Assembly: GCF_002506585.1 (NCBI RefSeq)
Contig: NZ_DAXW01000016.1
Coordinates: 210,210-274,209, forward strand
Direction: 5' to 3'
From: Methanoculleus sp. UBA430
Lineage (GTDB): Archaea > Halobacteriota > Methanomicrobia > Methanomicrobiales > Methanoculleaceae
DNA length: 64,000 nt
In this document: piece by piece, positions 32,996 to 42,145 of the stretch
How the letters are laid out: every line of letters begins with the position of its first letter
Numbering within the stretch: the stretch's first letter is position 1
Translations under genes and position numbers: made by a program
The notes under the pieces: generated by a model
Told to the model about the DNA's origin: nothing
The model's input: the letters and a program-made list of their open reading frames with translations, nothing else
The model's database searches: none

Positions 32996-33205
32996 ATGAC
33001 AGATATACCTCTGGCACCAGTTGGCAGAATCGTGAAGAAGTCCGGCGCGGAACGCGTGAGTTCCGATGCCAATGAAGAGCTCGCAAAATTGATGGAACAG
33101 TACGCATCACGGATCGCGAAAGAAGCAATTAAACTGGCTGGTCACGCGGGCAGAAAGACGGTCAAGGCAACGGATGTCCGGATGGCAGCCGAGACTGTGA
33201 GATGA
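32996..33205 (+). CDS. Archaeal histone
   Basis: This 69-residue HMf-type histone fold has PLAPVGRIVKKSGAERVS at the N-terminus, a central helix (ANEELAKLMEQYASRIAKEA) and the C-terminal helix KTVKATDVRMAAETV. It contains the conserved Arg19-type residue (GAERVS) and RKTVKATD. It dimerises and wraps DNA into hypernucleosome-like polymers. There is no tail. A g-rich ribosome site (gggggaa) precedes the ATG at 32996, behind a 60-base leader with a strong hairpin. Confidence 0.97.
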   Translation: MTDIPLAPVGRIVKKSGAERVSSDANEELAKLMEQYASRIAKEAIKLAGHAGRKTVKATDVRMAAETVR

Positions 33206-33548
33206 ACTAACCCTAACTCCTATTTTATGGTACAGGAACGCTCCCTGCCGGTTGACCCGGAAGGGCGTTCGCTGCGGAGCAGACGAATCTTCGCGTGCGA
33301 AACGAGTAAAACCCGCCGCACTTCAGGATCGCGGCGAAGCGTTGCGATACGCTGATGGTGTGAGGAGGGTGAAGACCTTCGTTTGCGGCTGGTTTGAGAG
33401 CGAGACCCCCTGTCCTTGAAATCCCACCCGTTCCCCGACGGGCAACGGTCGACGGCAACGCTTCCGGATAAAGAACCTGTAATGCGGTTTTTCTGTGATT
33501 TTGAGGAATTTAAAAGATTTAAATAGTACAAACGCCCCACGGTTCTGT
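33206..33548. other. Hairpin-rich intergenic region between histone and PRC-barrel genes
   Basis: This gap of about 340 bases has short palindromes (ctgc-gga-gcag near 33271, and ttcgc-gt-gcgaa near 33290) similar in style to those of the MITE-like element at 2.7-3.0 kb, but without matching terminal repeats that I could find. Reading frames here are Arg/Ser/Pro-rich and unconvincing. An AT-rich box (aaaagatttaaatagt, 33510-33525) is a likely promoter for the PRC-barrel gene. Confidence 0.4.
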
Positions 33549-33800
33549 ATGAGCAAAACCTTCTGCCGTGCCCTTGCCAGGAAGAGAGTGATGAGTAACG
33601 ATGGCATGCTCATCGGGACCATCAAGAACATCATGGTCGACCTCAATACGGGGCAGGTGGTCGACCTGATCGTCAAACCTGACGAGACATTCAGAACCGA
33701 TGGTTACCGGACCGATGGGGACAAGATGCTCGTGCCGTTTGAGGCAGTGAAAGATATAAAAGACTATGTTGTGGTCGACCGCTACCTGCTGAAGAAGTAG
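33549..33800 (+). CDS. PRC-barrel domain protein
   Basis: This 83-residue protein consists of one PRC-barrel domain: KRVMSNDGMLIGTIKNIMVD, TGQVVDLIVKP, then LVPFEAVKDIKDYVVVDRYL. Archaeal stand-alone PRC-barrel proteins are abundant; some work in cell division (CdpB-like), others in RNA metabolism, and this one cannot be assigned. The ATG at 33549 lies about 25 bases after a TATA-like box. The last 19 bases overlap the convergent phosphatase gene. Confidence 0.88.
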   Translation: MSKTFCRALARKRVMSNDGMLIGTIKNIMVDLNTGQVVDLIVKPDETFRTDGYRTDGDKMLVPFEAVKDIKDYVVVDRYLLKK

Positions 33801-34486
33801 GGATAATACTTTTTCACCGCTTCTACGAATCCATCCCCATACGCTCCCGGGGATACCCAGTCTGCCGCCGCTCGTGTCGGGGCCGTGGCGTTTCTCACCG
33901 CGACGCCGATGCCGGCAGCCTCAAGCATCTCGATGTCGTTCTCTGAGTCCCCGATAGCCATCATCTCGTCCGGAAGGATACCCATATCTCCGGCGAGTTC
34001 CGCGAGCGCCGTCCCCTTGTTCACGCCGAGAACCTGGAGATGAATGGCAAACCCGGTGTCGAGCACCCGGACGGGAAGGTGGCGGTCGCGAATGACCGCC
34101 CGCGCTTCATCCGGGTCGACGGTCCGGGCAAAGGCCACATCGGCGAACCGGTAATGCGCGCCGAAGAGTTCGAGCTCAGTGCCCTTCCCGGCAAAATACT
34201 CCCTCAAGATTTCAAACGCCTCAAGGCAGGTCTTCCGGTCGCCAGGGACCTGGAGGATGCCTGCAAACCCCCTCCGGTAAACGCCGCCGTTCTCCCCGAT
34301 GATGGTCCCGTCCGTCCCGACCATCTTGCAGAGCCCGTCCATGAAGCAGACGGTGTTGCCGCTTGCGAGCACCACTTCTATGCCGGCATCGACGAGCGTG
34401 CGGATGGTCTCGACGGCGGCGGTGTTGATCCGCCGCCGCCGGTCGGTGATGGTGCCGTCGACGTCCGTGACGAGCGCCTTCAACAC
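33782..34486 (-). CDS. Phosphoglycolate phosphatase, archaeal HAD type
   Basis: This 234-residue HAD-superfamily phosphatase has motif I TDVDGTIT (nucleophile Asp8), motif II VLASGN, the lysine of motif III in VNKGTALAEL and motif IV IGDSENDIEML. The size and a type IIB cap fit the archaeal phosphoglycolate phosphatase family (TA0175-like). It would dephosphorylate 2-phosphoglycolate, though other sugar phosphates are possible. The start is GTG at 34486, overlapping the radA stop by 7 bases, which suggests coupling to radA. Confidence 0.85.
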   Translation of the reverse strand: MLKALVTDVDGTITDRRRRINTAAVETIRTLVDAGIEVVLASGNTVCFMDGLCKMVGTDGTIIGENGGVYRRGFAGILQVPGDRKTCLEAFEILREYFAGKGTELELFGAHYRFADVAFARTVDPDEARAVIRDRHLPVRVLDTGFAIHLQVLGVNKGTALAELAGDMGILPDEMMAIGDSENDIEMLEAAGIGVAVRNATAPTRAAADWVSPGAYGDGFVEAVKKYYPYFFSR

Positions 34487-35454
34487 TGTTTGAGCCCTGC
34501 CTGTTCGACCATGAACGCCGCCTCGCCCTCAGGGAGGTTGGGGCTGTCCACCAGGCGGGCGACCCTCTTACCGCCCTTGCTCTTTCGGAGGTAGAGCCGG
34601 AAGGTTGCCGTGTGTCCGACGATGTTGCCGCCGATCGGTTTTGTGGGGTCGCCGAAGAGGACGGCGGGGTTCGACATCACCTGGTTGGTCACGAGACCGA
34701 CGGCGTTGTGGTCGTCGATCAGTTTCAGGAGGTCGTGCATGTGACGGTTCAACTTCTGTTGCCGGGCCGCGAGGGTGCCTCTTCCTGCGTACTCCGACCG
34801 GAAGAGGGACGTCAACGAGTCGATGACGAAGAGCCTGATCGGGTAGTCGGAGTTCCGCAGTTCGTTTGCAAGTTCTCGTGCGGTCTCAAGAAGCAGCATC
34901 TGGTGGTCGGAGCTGTGCGCCCGGGCGACGTGGATCCGTTCGAGGATCTCCTCGATCGGTCCGAGGTCCGCTTCCTCCGGGAGCCCGTTGACCATCTGCT
35001 CGATCCGCTCCGGGCGGAAGGTGTTCTCGGTATCGACGTAGATGACCCCGCCGGCGAGGCCGCCGAGGTCTTCGGGGAGCTGGGCGTTGACGGCCATCTG
35101 GTGGACGAGCTGGCTCTTACCCGACCCAAATTCCCCGTAGACCTCCGTTATCGCCTGTGTCTCAAGGCCCCCGCCGACCAGTTCGTCGAACTCGGGGACC
35201 AGGGTCTTGAGTTTCTTGATATCCTTTCTCTTGTCCAGGATGTCCCGGCCGGTCTTGAATCCGCCGATATCCGCCATCTTCCGGGCGGCGAGGATCACCT
35301 TCTTTGCGGTTCCCTCACCGATCTCGGCCGCCTCGGCAAGATCCGATGTGGTGGCCGTTGCTATGCTCTCGACGGTCCCGTATCCGGCCTCGCGGAGTTT
35401 GTCGGCAGTGGTGGTTCCGACGCCCGGTAAATCTTCAAGATCAATCTCTGACAT
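34480..35454 (-). CDS. radA: DNA repair and recombination protein RadA
   Basis: This 324-residue archaeal RecA/Rad51 homologue has the N-terminal helix-hairpin-helix (DLPGVGTTTADKLREAGY), the polymerisation motif region, Walker A GEFGSGKSQ, VIYVDTENTF and Walker B LFVIDSLTS, and the L2-region NQVMSNP. It forms filaments on ssDNA and catalyses strand exchange. The ATG at 35454 is preferred to an in-frame GTG at 35466 because gtgagg lies at ribosome-site distance before it. It sits next to rpa and the phosphatase gene on the same strand. Confidence 0.96.
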   Translation of the reverse strand: MSEIDLEDLPGVGTTTADKLREAGYGTVESIATATTSDLAEAAEIGEGTAKKVILAARKMADIGGFKTGRDILDKRKDIKKLKTLVPEFDELVGGGLETQAITEVYGEFGSGKSQLVHQMAVNAQLPEDLGGLAGGVIYVDTENTFRPERIEQMVNGLPEEADLGPIEEILERIHVARAHSSDHQMLLLETARELANELRNSDYPIRLFVIDSLTSLFRSEYAGRGTLAARQQKLNRHMHDLLKLIDDHNAVGLVTNQVMSNPAVLFGDPTKPIGGNIVGHTATFRLYLRKSKGGKRVARLVDSPNLPEGEAAFMVEQAGLKQC

Positions 35455-35561
35455 CTCATTCCTCACTTGATCTCTAGGTGTGTTCTACTAAGGTACACTT
35501 AGAGTCTATAGCGTGAGACATAAAGGTCGCTCGCCGTGCGGGGTGAAAGTGAAGATAGAGA

Positions 35562-36851
35562 TCAGGATACCCTGGAGAGCCGATCCAGGCGGCGCCGCAA
35601 CTCTTCCTGATCGGGAAATACGGTCTTGAGAGAGTGGAGGCTGATCACGCCCCGGTGCACCGTGCCTCTCGCGCGCACAACATACCCGACGGGCAGCTGC
35701 CTGTCGAGGAGGTAGCAGGCGTCGCCGGTATCGATGCAGATCCCCTGCCCGGTGGCGATGATCGTCCCAACGACTTCCACCTCCTTCTCCTCCTCTGCGA
35801 GGAGAACGAGGGCGCTCCCCCACGAGAGGTGGAGTTCGACATCCCCGTAGCGCCCGCGTTTGGCGATCGCGTTGTAGGCCTCTATCCGGTCGCCGGGCAC
35901 CAGGCGATCCTCCGCTTTCTCGCCCCAGATGACGACCGGGATCTCGTTCGTCCCGTCAGTGAGGACCAGGTTCCGGACCGAGGACCGCCTCCCGCTCCGC
36001 GTGACAAACGAGTGAGGTGGCTGCACGCGCACAACCGTTCCGGTAAACGAGTAGGACCTTCCTTCCTCTACATCTGCAAGGGTGTCGAGCGGGAGGACGA
36101 TCTCCCGATCAGAGCGGGAGACGGACGCCGCTTCGCCGAGGCTGTACTCGATGCCCCGCTCGCCATCGCGTTCCGTGGCCCCACGGATGACGACGTTTTC
36201 TCCCGCTTCCACTCCGAGGAGGACGGCCGGGGCCCAGGCGACGAGCCGGAAGACACCGTCCTCGTTTCCCACCACCGCCTCGACCATCTCTCCCTCGCCC
36301 CCGTCGCGCCGCTTGAACGTCCGCGGGTTCCCGACTGATATCAGCCTGACCTCGAGGTCTCCTGCCGGGCCGAGGGAAGCGGCGGAGGCCTCCGTCACCT
36401 CCGGGCAGGCGATCTCGCAGGCCGCCTTCTGGACGGCGAGGGCGGTGACGTCGGGAACTTTCCCGCCGCCCTTCGGCCGGCCGAGGATCTCGAGCACGTC
36501 GCCCGGCTCGATCTCGCGGACACCGCCGGCCTTCTCGTCCCAGAGGGTCAGCCAGGCCCTCCCGGTCTCGTCACCGACCGTCACGTTCGCGACGATCCCG
36601 GTCGTGCCGTCCTGCCGCTCGAACTCCTTCGGCTCGCCGACCTCAAGGACCTTCGCGAAGAAGCAGACGAGGCTTGAGGCCCCGGGGATCTCGCGGATCC
36701 GGACGTGCGAACGGCCGAGGTCTTTGACGACCAGCATCGCCGCGGTCCGCTCATCGAGGAGGTCCCCCGCCTCCGCCACCTTCTCCTCCACCCGGCACTC
36801 GAACTCCTCTTTTTTGAGGAGGTCGTCGACCAGGAGGTAGTGGAAGTTCAC
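35562..36851 (-). CDS. Replication protein A-like ssDNA-binding protein
   Basis: This 429-residue protein contains at least three OB-folds, readable from repeated units such as VCFFAKVLEVGEPKEFERQD, VRLISVGNPRTFKRRDGGEG and SFTGTVVRVQPPHSFVTRSG; a last smaller barrel follows. There is no C4 zinc finger, as in some methanogen RPAs. It binds single-stranded DNA in replication and repair. The start is GTG at 36851, 6 bases after the lysA stop, so it may be expressed with the lysine genes. radA follows on the same strand after about 100 bases. Confidence 0.9.
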   Translation of the reverse strand: MNFHYLLVDDLLKKEEFECRVEEKVAEAGDLLDERTAAMLVVKDLGRSHVRIREIPGASSLVCFFAKVLEVGEPKEFERQDGTTGIVANVTVGDETGRAWLTLWDEKAGGVREIEPGDVLEILGRPKGGGKVPDVTALAVQKAACEIACPEVTEASAASLGPAGDLEVRLISVGNPRTFKRRDGGEGEMVEAVVGNEDGVFRLVAWAPAVLLGVEAGENVVIRGATERDGERGIEYSLGEAASVSRSDREIVLPLDTLADVEEGRSYSFTGTVVRVQPPHSFVTRSGRRSSVRNLVLTDGTNEIPVVIWGEKAEDRLVPGDRIEAYNAIAKRGRYGDVELHLSWGSALVLLAEEEKEVEVVGTIIATGQGICIDTGDACYLLDRQLPVGYVVRARGTVHRGVISLHSLKTVFPDQEELRRRLDRLSRVS

Positions 36852-36857
36852 GTCATC

Positions 36858-38150
36858 TCATTCCTGCCACGGCGGCGTCATCATCGGGGCGGTCAGGTAA
36901 TCGACCGTCTCGGCCCGGCGCATCAGGGCGGCCTTATTGCCTGCGAGGAGGACCTCGGCGCACCGGGGACGGCTGTTGTACTGCGACGACATCGCAAACC
37001 CGTAAGCCCCGGCGTCGAGCACCGCGATGATGTCGCCGGCCGCAAGTTCGGGAAGCATCCGGTCTTTTGCGAGGATGTCGCCCGTCTCGCAGATCGGCCC
37101 GGTGACGGAGTACTCCTGCACGGCGGGGGCGTCGGCCTTGTTTGCCGCGACGACCGCGTGGTAGGAGTCGTACATCGTCGGCCGGACGAGGAGGTTGAAC
37201 CCTGCGTCGACGTTCGCGAACGTCTTGTGGGCGGTCTTGACGGAGTTGACCCTTGTCAGGAGAAGGGTCGAGTCGGCGACGAGCCACCGGCCGGGCTCGA
37301 CCCAGAGTTCGGGCTCGATCCCGAGTTCTTTGATGCCGCGGAGGAAGACCGGCATGACCGCGCCGGCGTACTCCTCCGGTGTCGGGGCCCGGTCGGTCTC
37401 CCGGTGGTAGGGGATGCCGAGGCCGCCCCCGATATCGATGAACTTCGGGTTCACCCCGATCTCGATCAGGTCGCGGGCGACGCCGATCAGGACCTCGACC
37501 TCGTGGGCGAAGGGCTCCACGGCCAGGATCTGCGAACCGATGTGGCAGTGAATCCCGATGGGGTTGACGTGCTCGAGGGCGAGCGCCTCACGGTAGGCAT
37601 CGAGGATCCGGGCTGCCGGGATGCCGAACTTGCTCGTCGCAAGCCCGGTTGCGATCTTGGGGTGGGTCGGGACCTCGATCGCCGGGTTGACCCTGAAGGC
37701 GATATCGACAGTCCTCCCCGCTTCGCCGGCCGCGGCGTCGAGCTGCCGGAGTTCGTCGGGCGAGTCGACCGAGACCCGGATCCCCTTCTCGACGGCGAGG
37801 ACGAGGTCGGACGGGGTCTTAGAACTCCCGTTGAAGAGGAGGGAGGCCGGGCGCATCCCGGAGGCGAGGGCGAGTGCGACCTCTCCCGCGGAGAAGACGT
37901 CCGCTCCCGCGCCCATCGAGGCAAGGGTCCGGAATACCGCGAGGTTGCCGTTCGCCTTTGCGGCGTAGAGGACCCGGATCTTCGGGTAGTGGGCGGTGAG
38001 CGCCCCGGAGAGCCTCTGGAAGTTCTCGCGGATCCGGTCCTCGCTCGTGACGTAGAGCGGAGTGCCGAACTGCCGGGCGAGGTCGACCGTGTCGTGCTCG
38101 CCGATCGCGAGGCGGCCGTCCCGAACCGAGAGGTGGGAGGGGAGGATCAC
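36858..38150 (-). CDS. lysA: Diaminopimelate decarboxylase
   Basis: This 430-residue fold-type III PLP enzyme has the PLP lysine in VLYAAKANGN, the phosphate-binding GIHCHIGSQI and GGGLGIPY, EPGRWLVAD, and the catalytic cysteine in PICETGDILAKD. It makes L-lysine from meso-diaminopimelate. The GTG start at 38150 overlaps the dapL stop by four bases (GTGA), so the two lysine genes are translationally coupled. The usual length is about 420-430. Confidence 0.95.
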   Translation of the reverse strand: MILPSHLSVRDGRLAIGEHDTVDLARQFGTPLYVTSEDRIRENFQRLSGALTAHYPKIRVLYAAKANGNLAVFRTLASMGAGADVFSAGEVALALASGMRPASLLFNGSSKTPSDLVLAVEKGIRVSVDSPDELRQLDAAAGEAGRTVDIAFRVNPAIEVPTHPKIATGLATSKFGIPAARILDAYREALALEHVNPIGIHCHIGSQILAVEPFAHEVEVLIGVARDLIEIGVNPKFIDIGGGLGIPYHRETDRAPTPEEYAGAVMPVFLRGIKELGIEPELWVEPGRWLVADSTLLLTRVNSVKTAHKTFANVDAGFNLLVRPTMYDSYHAVVAANKADAPAVQEYSVTGPICETGDILAKDRMLPELAAGDIIAVLDAGAYGFAMSSQYNSRPRCAEVLLAGNKAALMRRAETVDYLTAPMMTPPWQE

Positions 38151-39295
38151 AGGTCAAGCCCCCGCATCCGCTCGACCGCCTCGTTGATCCGCTCGATCGA
38201 CCGGGTGATCGCGAACCGGACGAACCCTTCGCCGTTCTTCCCGAACCCGACTCCGGGCGTCGCGACGATCCCTGCCTGGTCGAGGAGCTTCGCCGAGAAA
38301 GCCATGCAGTCGTCGACCGGCGCCCAGACGTAGAAGGTCGCCTTCGGTGCCCGGACGTCAAGCCCGATATCGGTGAGGCCTTTCACGAGGGCGTCCCGCC
38401 GCTCCTGGTAGATGCCGCAGGCGTGCTGCACGCAGTCCTGGGGACCGGTGAGCGCCGTGATCGCGGCGTGCTGGATGGCGTCAAACGCGCCCGAGTCGAC
38501 GTTGGTCTTGACCCGGCCGAGCCCGGCGACGATCTCGGGGTTCCCGCAGGCCATCCCGATCCGCCACCCGGTCATGTTGTAGGTCTTCGAGAGCGAGTGC
38601 ATCTCGATACCGACCTCCATCGCGCCGTCGACCTCGAGGAACGAGGGCGCCTTGTAGCCGTCGAAGGTGATCTCGGAGTAGGCGTTGTCGTGGACGACGA
38701 CGATGTTATGCTCCCGCGCGAACTCGACGACCTCCTCGAAGAACGAGAGGGGGGCTATTGCGGCCGTGGGGTTGTTCGGGTAGTTGATGAACATCAGTTT
38801 CGCCTGCTTCACGACGTCGGCGGGGATATCCTCGAGCACCGGGAGGAAGTTGTTCTCCGCCCGGATGGGGAGTTCATGGACTTTCCCCTCGGCAAAGAGC
38901 GTGGAGGTCTTGTAGACCGGGTAGCCGGGGTCGGAGGCAAGGACGACCTCGCCCGGGTTGACGAAGGCCTCGGCGATGTGCGCAATGCCCTCCTTGGACC
39001 CGATGAGGGCGAGGACCTCTTTCTTCGCGTCCAGGTCGACGCCGAACCGGCCCCGGTACCAGTCGGCCACTGCCTCGCGGTAGGCAAGCATGCCGGTGTA
39101 GGAGGGGTAGTGGTGGTTTTTCGGGTCCCGGGCCGCGGTGCAGAGCGCCTCCACGATGTGCGGCGGGGTGGGGAGATCGGGGTCGCCGACCCCGAGGTCG
39201 ATGACATCGACACCCTGGCGCATTTTCTCCTCTTTCATCGCGTCAATGCGTGCAAAAAGGTATGGGGGAAGGTGATCCATGCGTCTTGCGTACAT
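38147..39295 (-). CDS. dapL: LL-diaminopimelate aminotransferase
   Basis: This 382-residue class I/II aminotransferase has YPSYTGMLAYREA, YPNNPTAA, VHDNAYSEI and the PLP lysine SLSKTYNMTGWRIG. It matches the DapL2-type enzymes of methanogens, which convert tetrahydrodipicolinate straight to LL-diaminopimelate. Coupling with lysA supports the role. The start is the ATG at 39295, or the GTG directly before it at 39298. The gene is divergent from iscS. Confidence 0.92.
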   Translation of the reverse strand: MYARRMDHLPPYLFARIDAMKEEKMRQGVDVIDLGVGDPDLPTPPHIVEALCTAARDPKNHHYPSYTGMLAYREAVADWYRGRFGVDLDAKKEVLALIGSKEGIAHIAEAFVNPGEVVLASDPGYPVYKTSTLFAEGKVHELPIRAENNFLPVLEDIPADVVKQAKLMFINYPNNPTAAIAPLSFFEEVVEFAREHNIVVVHDNAYSEITFDGYKAPSFLEVDGAMEVGIEMHSLSKTYNMTGWRIGMACGNPEIVAGLGRVKTNVDSGAFDAIQHAAITALTGPQDCVQHACGIYQERRDALVKGLTDIGLDVRAPKATFYVWAPVDDCMAFSAKLLDQAGIVATPGVGFGKNGEGFVRFAITRSIERINEAVERMRGLDL

Positions 39296-39410
39296 CACCA
39301 GATATTGCGCATGGAACCCTATTTATCTTCGTACTCGCGTTCGGGGAGGCCGCCTGCTCTCTCACGACCGGTAATGCTGATACACTCCCGGATCCAACGT
39401 TTTAGCGGAC

Positions 39411-40613
39411 ATGAACGATCAGGCAGAGCGTCCCGTGTACATGGACCACGCGGCGACGACATTCATAAAACCCGAGGTCATCGCGGCGATGGCCCCGTAC
39501 TTCTCCCAATACTTCGGGAACCCCTCCTCCCTCTACCGGTTCGCCGGCGAGCCCCGGAAGGGCGTCGATGCGGCGCGGGAACAGGTGGCGGCGGCCCTCG
39601 GCGCGACACCCGCGGAGGTCTTCTTCTGCGCCGGCGGGAGCGAGGCCGACAACTGGGCGATCAAGGGCGTCGCCCTCGCGAACCACAAACGTGGCGACCA
39701 TATCGTCACGACCGCGATCGAGCACCACGCGGTCCTCCACACCTGCGAGTGGCTCGAGAAGCACGGGTTCTCCGTCACCTACCTGCCCGTGGATACGTTC
39801 GGCCGGGTGGACCCTGGCGACGTCGAGGAGGCGATCACGGGCCGGACAGTCCTCATCTCGGTGATGACGGCAAATAACGAGATCGGTACGATCCAGCCGG
39901 TTGCCCGGATCGGCAGGATCGCGCACGACCACGACGTCCTCTTTCATACCGACGCCGTCCAGGCGATCGGGGCGGTCCCGATCGACGTGGAGAGCATGAA
40001 CATCGACCTCCTCTCGCTCTCCGGCCACAAATTCTACGGCCCGAAAGGGACCGGAGCACTCTACGTCCGGCGGGGGACCCGGCTTGAGAACCTTGTCCAC
40101 GGGGGCGGGCAGGAGCGCGGCCGGCGGGCCGGGACCGAGAACGTCCCCGGGATCGTCGGGATGGGGAAGGCGATCGAACTTGCGACCGCCGACATCGAGG
40201 GGCACAACCGCCGGCTTGCCGCGATGCGGGACCGCCTGATCCGCGAGGTCCTCTCCACGATCCCGGACTCACGGCTGAACGGCCACCCGACCGAACGGCT
40301 CGCGAACAACGCGAACTTCAGCTTCCGCTACGTCGAGGGGGAGTCGATCCTTCTCATGCTCGACGCCCGCGGGATCTGCGCGTCCACCGGGAGCGCCTGC
40401 TCCTCGGCGTCGCTTGAGCCCTCGCACGTGCTGCTCGCGACCGGGCTTGCCCACGAGGAGGCGCACGGCTCGCTCCGGCTCACCCTCGGCGACGCGAACA
40501 CGGAGGATGATGTCGGCTACGTCCTTGAGGTGCTGCCGGAGGTGATCGGGCGGCTGCGGCAGATATCGCCGTTGACGCCGCCTGCAGGGAAAAGGGTCCC
40601 GGAGGCTGAGTGA
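39411..40613 (+). CDS. iscS: Cysteine desulfurase (IscS/NifS)
   Basis: This 400-residue class V aminotransferase starts VYMDHAATTFIKPEV, has the PLP lysine in LSGHKFYGPKGTGALY, and the mobile catalytic cysteine loop CASTGSACSS. It removes sulfur from L-cysteine as a persulfide for Fe-S cluster assembly and thio-cofactors. It overlaps the start of iscU (GTG/ATG at 40610/40613), and the operon continues to cutA and fdhD, giving two likely sulfur acceptors in the same transcript. Confidence 0.95.
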   Translation: MNDQAERPVYMDHAATTFIKPEVIAAMAPYFSQYFGNPSSLYRFAGEPRKGVDAAREQVAAALGATPAEVFFCAGGSEADNWAIKGVALANHKRGDHIVTTAIEHHAVLHTCEWLEKHGFSVTYLPVDTFGRVDPGDVEEAITGRTVLISVMTANNEIGTIQPVARIGRIAHDHDVLFHTDAVQAIGAVPIDVESMNIDLLSLSGHKFYGPKGTGALYVRRGTRLENLVHGGGQERGRRAGTENVPGIVGMGKAIELATADIEGHNRRLAAMRDRLIREVLSTIPDSRLNGHPTERLANNANFSFRYVEGESILLMLDARGICASTGSACSSASLEPSHVLLATGLAHEEAHGSLRLTLGDANTEDDVGYVLEVLPEVIGRLRQISPLTPPAGKRVPEAE

Positions 40614-41053
40614 TGTATACGGAAAAAGTGATGGAAGAGTTCACGAACCCCAAAAACGTCGGCGAACTCGCGGATGCCGACGGTTTCGGCGAGGTGGGGA
40701 GCCCGTCCTGCGGGGATACTATGAAGCTCTACCTGAAGGTTGAGGACGACCGGATCGTCGATGTCCGGTTCCGGACCTTCGGATGCGCCGCGGCGATCGC
40801 GTCGAGCTCGATGGCGACCACGATGATCCGGGGGATGACCCTCGCCGAGGCGTGGGACCTCTCGAACGCCGACGTGGTGGCGGCCCTCGGCGGCCTTCCG
40901 CCGGCGAAGATCCACTGCTCGGTCCTCGCCGAGGCCGCTATCCGGACCGCCATCAACGATTACCGGGCCCGCCGGGGGCTTTCTCCGTGGAAGCCCTGTT
41001 CCTCGTGCTCCTGCGGCGGGGACGGGTGCGGCCCCCACTGCGAGAACGGTTAA
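40613..41053 (+). CDS. iscU: Fe-S scaffold protein IscU with Cys-rich tail
   Basis: This 146-residue protein has the three scaffold cysteines Cys33 (PSCGDTM), Cys58 (FGCAAAIASSS) and Cys102 (HCSVLAE, with His101), the ligand Asp35 and the signature of IscU. Beyond the normal end it has a tail of about 20 residues with five extra cysteines (CSSCSCGGDGCGPHC), probably able to bind a metal or cluster. Start is the ATG at 40613; a GTG 3 bases upstream overlaps the iscS stop. A TATA-like sequence (ggttaaatac) follows the gene, before cutA. Confidence 0.93.
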   Translation: MYTEKVMEEFTNPKNVGELADADGFGEVGSPSCGDTMKLYLKVEDDRIVDVRFRTFGCAAAIASSSMATTMIRGMTLAEAWDLSNADVVAALGGLPPAKIHCSVLAEAAIRTAINDYRARRGLSPWKPCSSCSCGGDGCGPHCENG

Positions 41054-41078
41054 ATACGGACGCTACGAAGGTAACACC

Positions 41079-41396
41079 ATGGTTCTCCCGGAATTTGTTG
41101 TGGTCCTCTGCACGGCCCCGCCCGGCGAGGCGGAGGCGATCGCGAAAGCGCTCGTCGATGCCCGGCTTGCCGCCTGCGTGAACGTCACCGGCGTGCAGTC
41201 CAGTTACCGCTGGGAGGGGGCGGTTCAGAGCGAGCCCGAAGAGCTCCTGATCATCAAGACGCAGCAGAGCCTCCTTGATACGCTCATCGCGAGGATCAAG
41301 GGCCTCCACAGTTACGAGACCCCCGAGATCATCGCGATGCCGATCGTTGGCGGCTACACCCCCTACCTCGAGTGGATACGGGAGGAGACGACGTGA
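41079..41396 (+). CDS. cutA: CutA1 divalent cation tolerance protein
   Basis: This 105-residue trimeric ferredoxin-like fold protein has the conserved AEAIAKALVDARLAACVNV, SSYRWEG and SYETPEIIAMPI motifs. CutA1 binds copper and other divalent metals in vitro; its cellular role is unclear. The stop codon overlaps the fdhD ATG by one base (TGATG), so it is coupled to fdhD. Confidence 0.94.
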   Translation: MVLPEFVVVLCTAPPGEAEAIAKALVDARLAACVNVTGVQSSYRWEGAVQSEPEELLIIKTQQSLLDTLIARIKGLHSYETPEIIAMPIVGGYTPYLEWIREETT

Positions 41397-42145
41397 TGGA
41401 GATCGTCTGCCGCGCCGGGATCCAGGCGACGGAGGAGGGTGTGCGCGACGTCCATGACGACATCATCGTCGAGGATCGCGTCAGGCTCTTCCTGAACGGC
41501 GAACCCCTGACGACCCTGGTGGCGAGTGCCGACCGTCTCGAGGATCTCGGTGCCGGGTTCGTCATCAGCGAGGGATTGGCCGACAGGGTCGATTCGGTAG
41601 AGGTCCGCGGAAAAGAGATCCATATCACCGCCCCATCGCGGAAGGACGTCGAGCTCGTGACGGAGTCCTCAGGGGGCTCCTCTGCGGCCGGCGAGCCGAA
41701 GTCGGTCACGTCCCTCCTCACCGTCACGGCGGAAACCATCCGTGCGGTCACGGCATCGATCGAGTCCGATACCTGGCGGAGAACCGGCGCGGTCCACTGT
41801 TCGGTTCTCTTCTGCAACGGGGAGTTCGTCACCCGGGCCTGCGATGTCGGGCGGCACAACACCGTCGACAAGGTCGTGGGCTACGCGGCCTTAAAGGGGC
41901 TCGACCGGTCGAGGTGCATCCTCGGCTGCACGGGGAGACAGCCGTCGGGGATGGTGGCAAAGGCGGCGAACGCGGGCATCCCGATCGTCGTCTCCCGCGC
42001 CGCCTCGACCGACCGCGGCATCCTCACGGCGGAGGAGGCGGGGATCACCCTCATCTGCTTCTCGCGTGGGGAGCGGTTCACCATCTACACGCATCCTGAG
42101 AGGATGCCCGAAGTCGTTTTAGAACTGGAGAAGACCAGAGTATGA
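41396..42145 (+). CDS. fdhD: Formate dehydrogenase sulfurtransferase FdhD
   Basis: This 249-residue protein has the FdhD landmarks FVISEGLAD, VHCSVLFCNGEFV, DVGRHNTVDKVVGYA and the cysteine loop RCILGCTGRQPSGMV, followed by VSRAASTD and GERFTIYTHPER. In Escherichia coli FdhD transfers sulfur from IscS to the molybdenum cofactor of formate dehydrogenase; the presence of iscS in the same operon fits. The start is set at the ATG at 41396 rather than upstream codons inside cutA. The stop overlaps the DUF1890 start (ATGA). Confidence 0.93.
   Translation: MEIVCRAGIQATEEGVRDVHDDIIVEDRVRLFLNGEPLTTLVASADRLEDLGAGFVISEGLADRVDSVEVRGKEIHITAPSRKDVELVTESSGGSSAAGEPKSVTSLLTVTAETIRAVTASIESDTWRRTGAVHCSVLFCNGEFVTRACDVGRHNTVDKVVGYAALKGLDRSRCILGCTGRQPSGMVAKAANAGIPIVVSRAASTDRGILTAEEAGITLICFSRGERFTIYTHPERMPEVVLELEKTRV

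Noticed and set aside
33220..33540. Short minus-strand frames between the histone and PRC-barrel genes
   Set aside because: They have no plausible ribosome site, shadow-like composition, and overlap in several frames.
36705..38333. A 542-codon plus-strand frame
   Set aside because: It is antisense to lysA and rpa, both clear genes.
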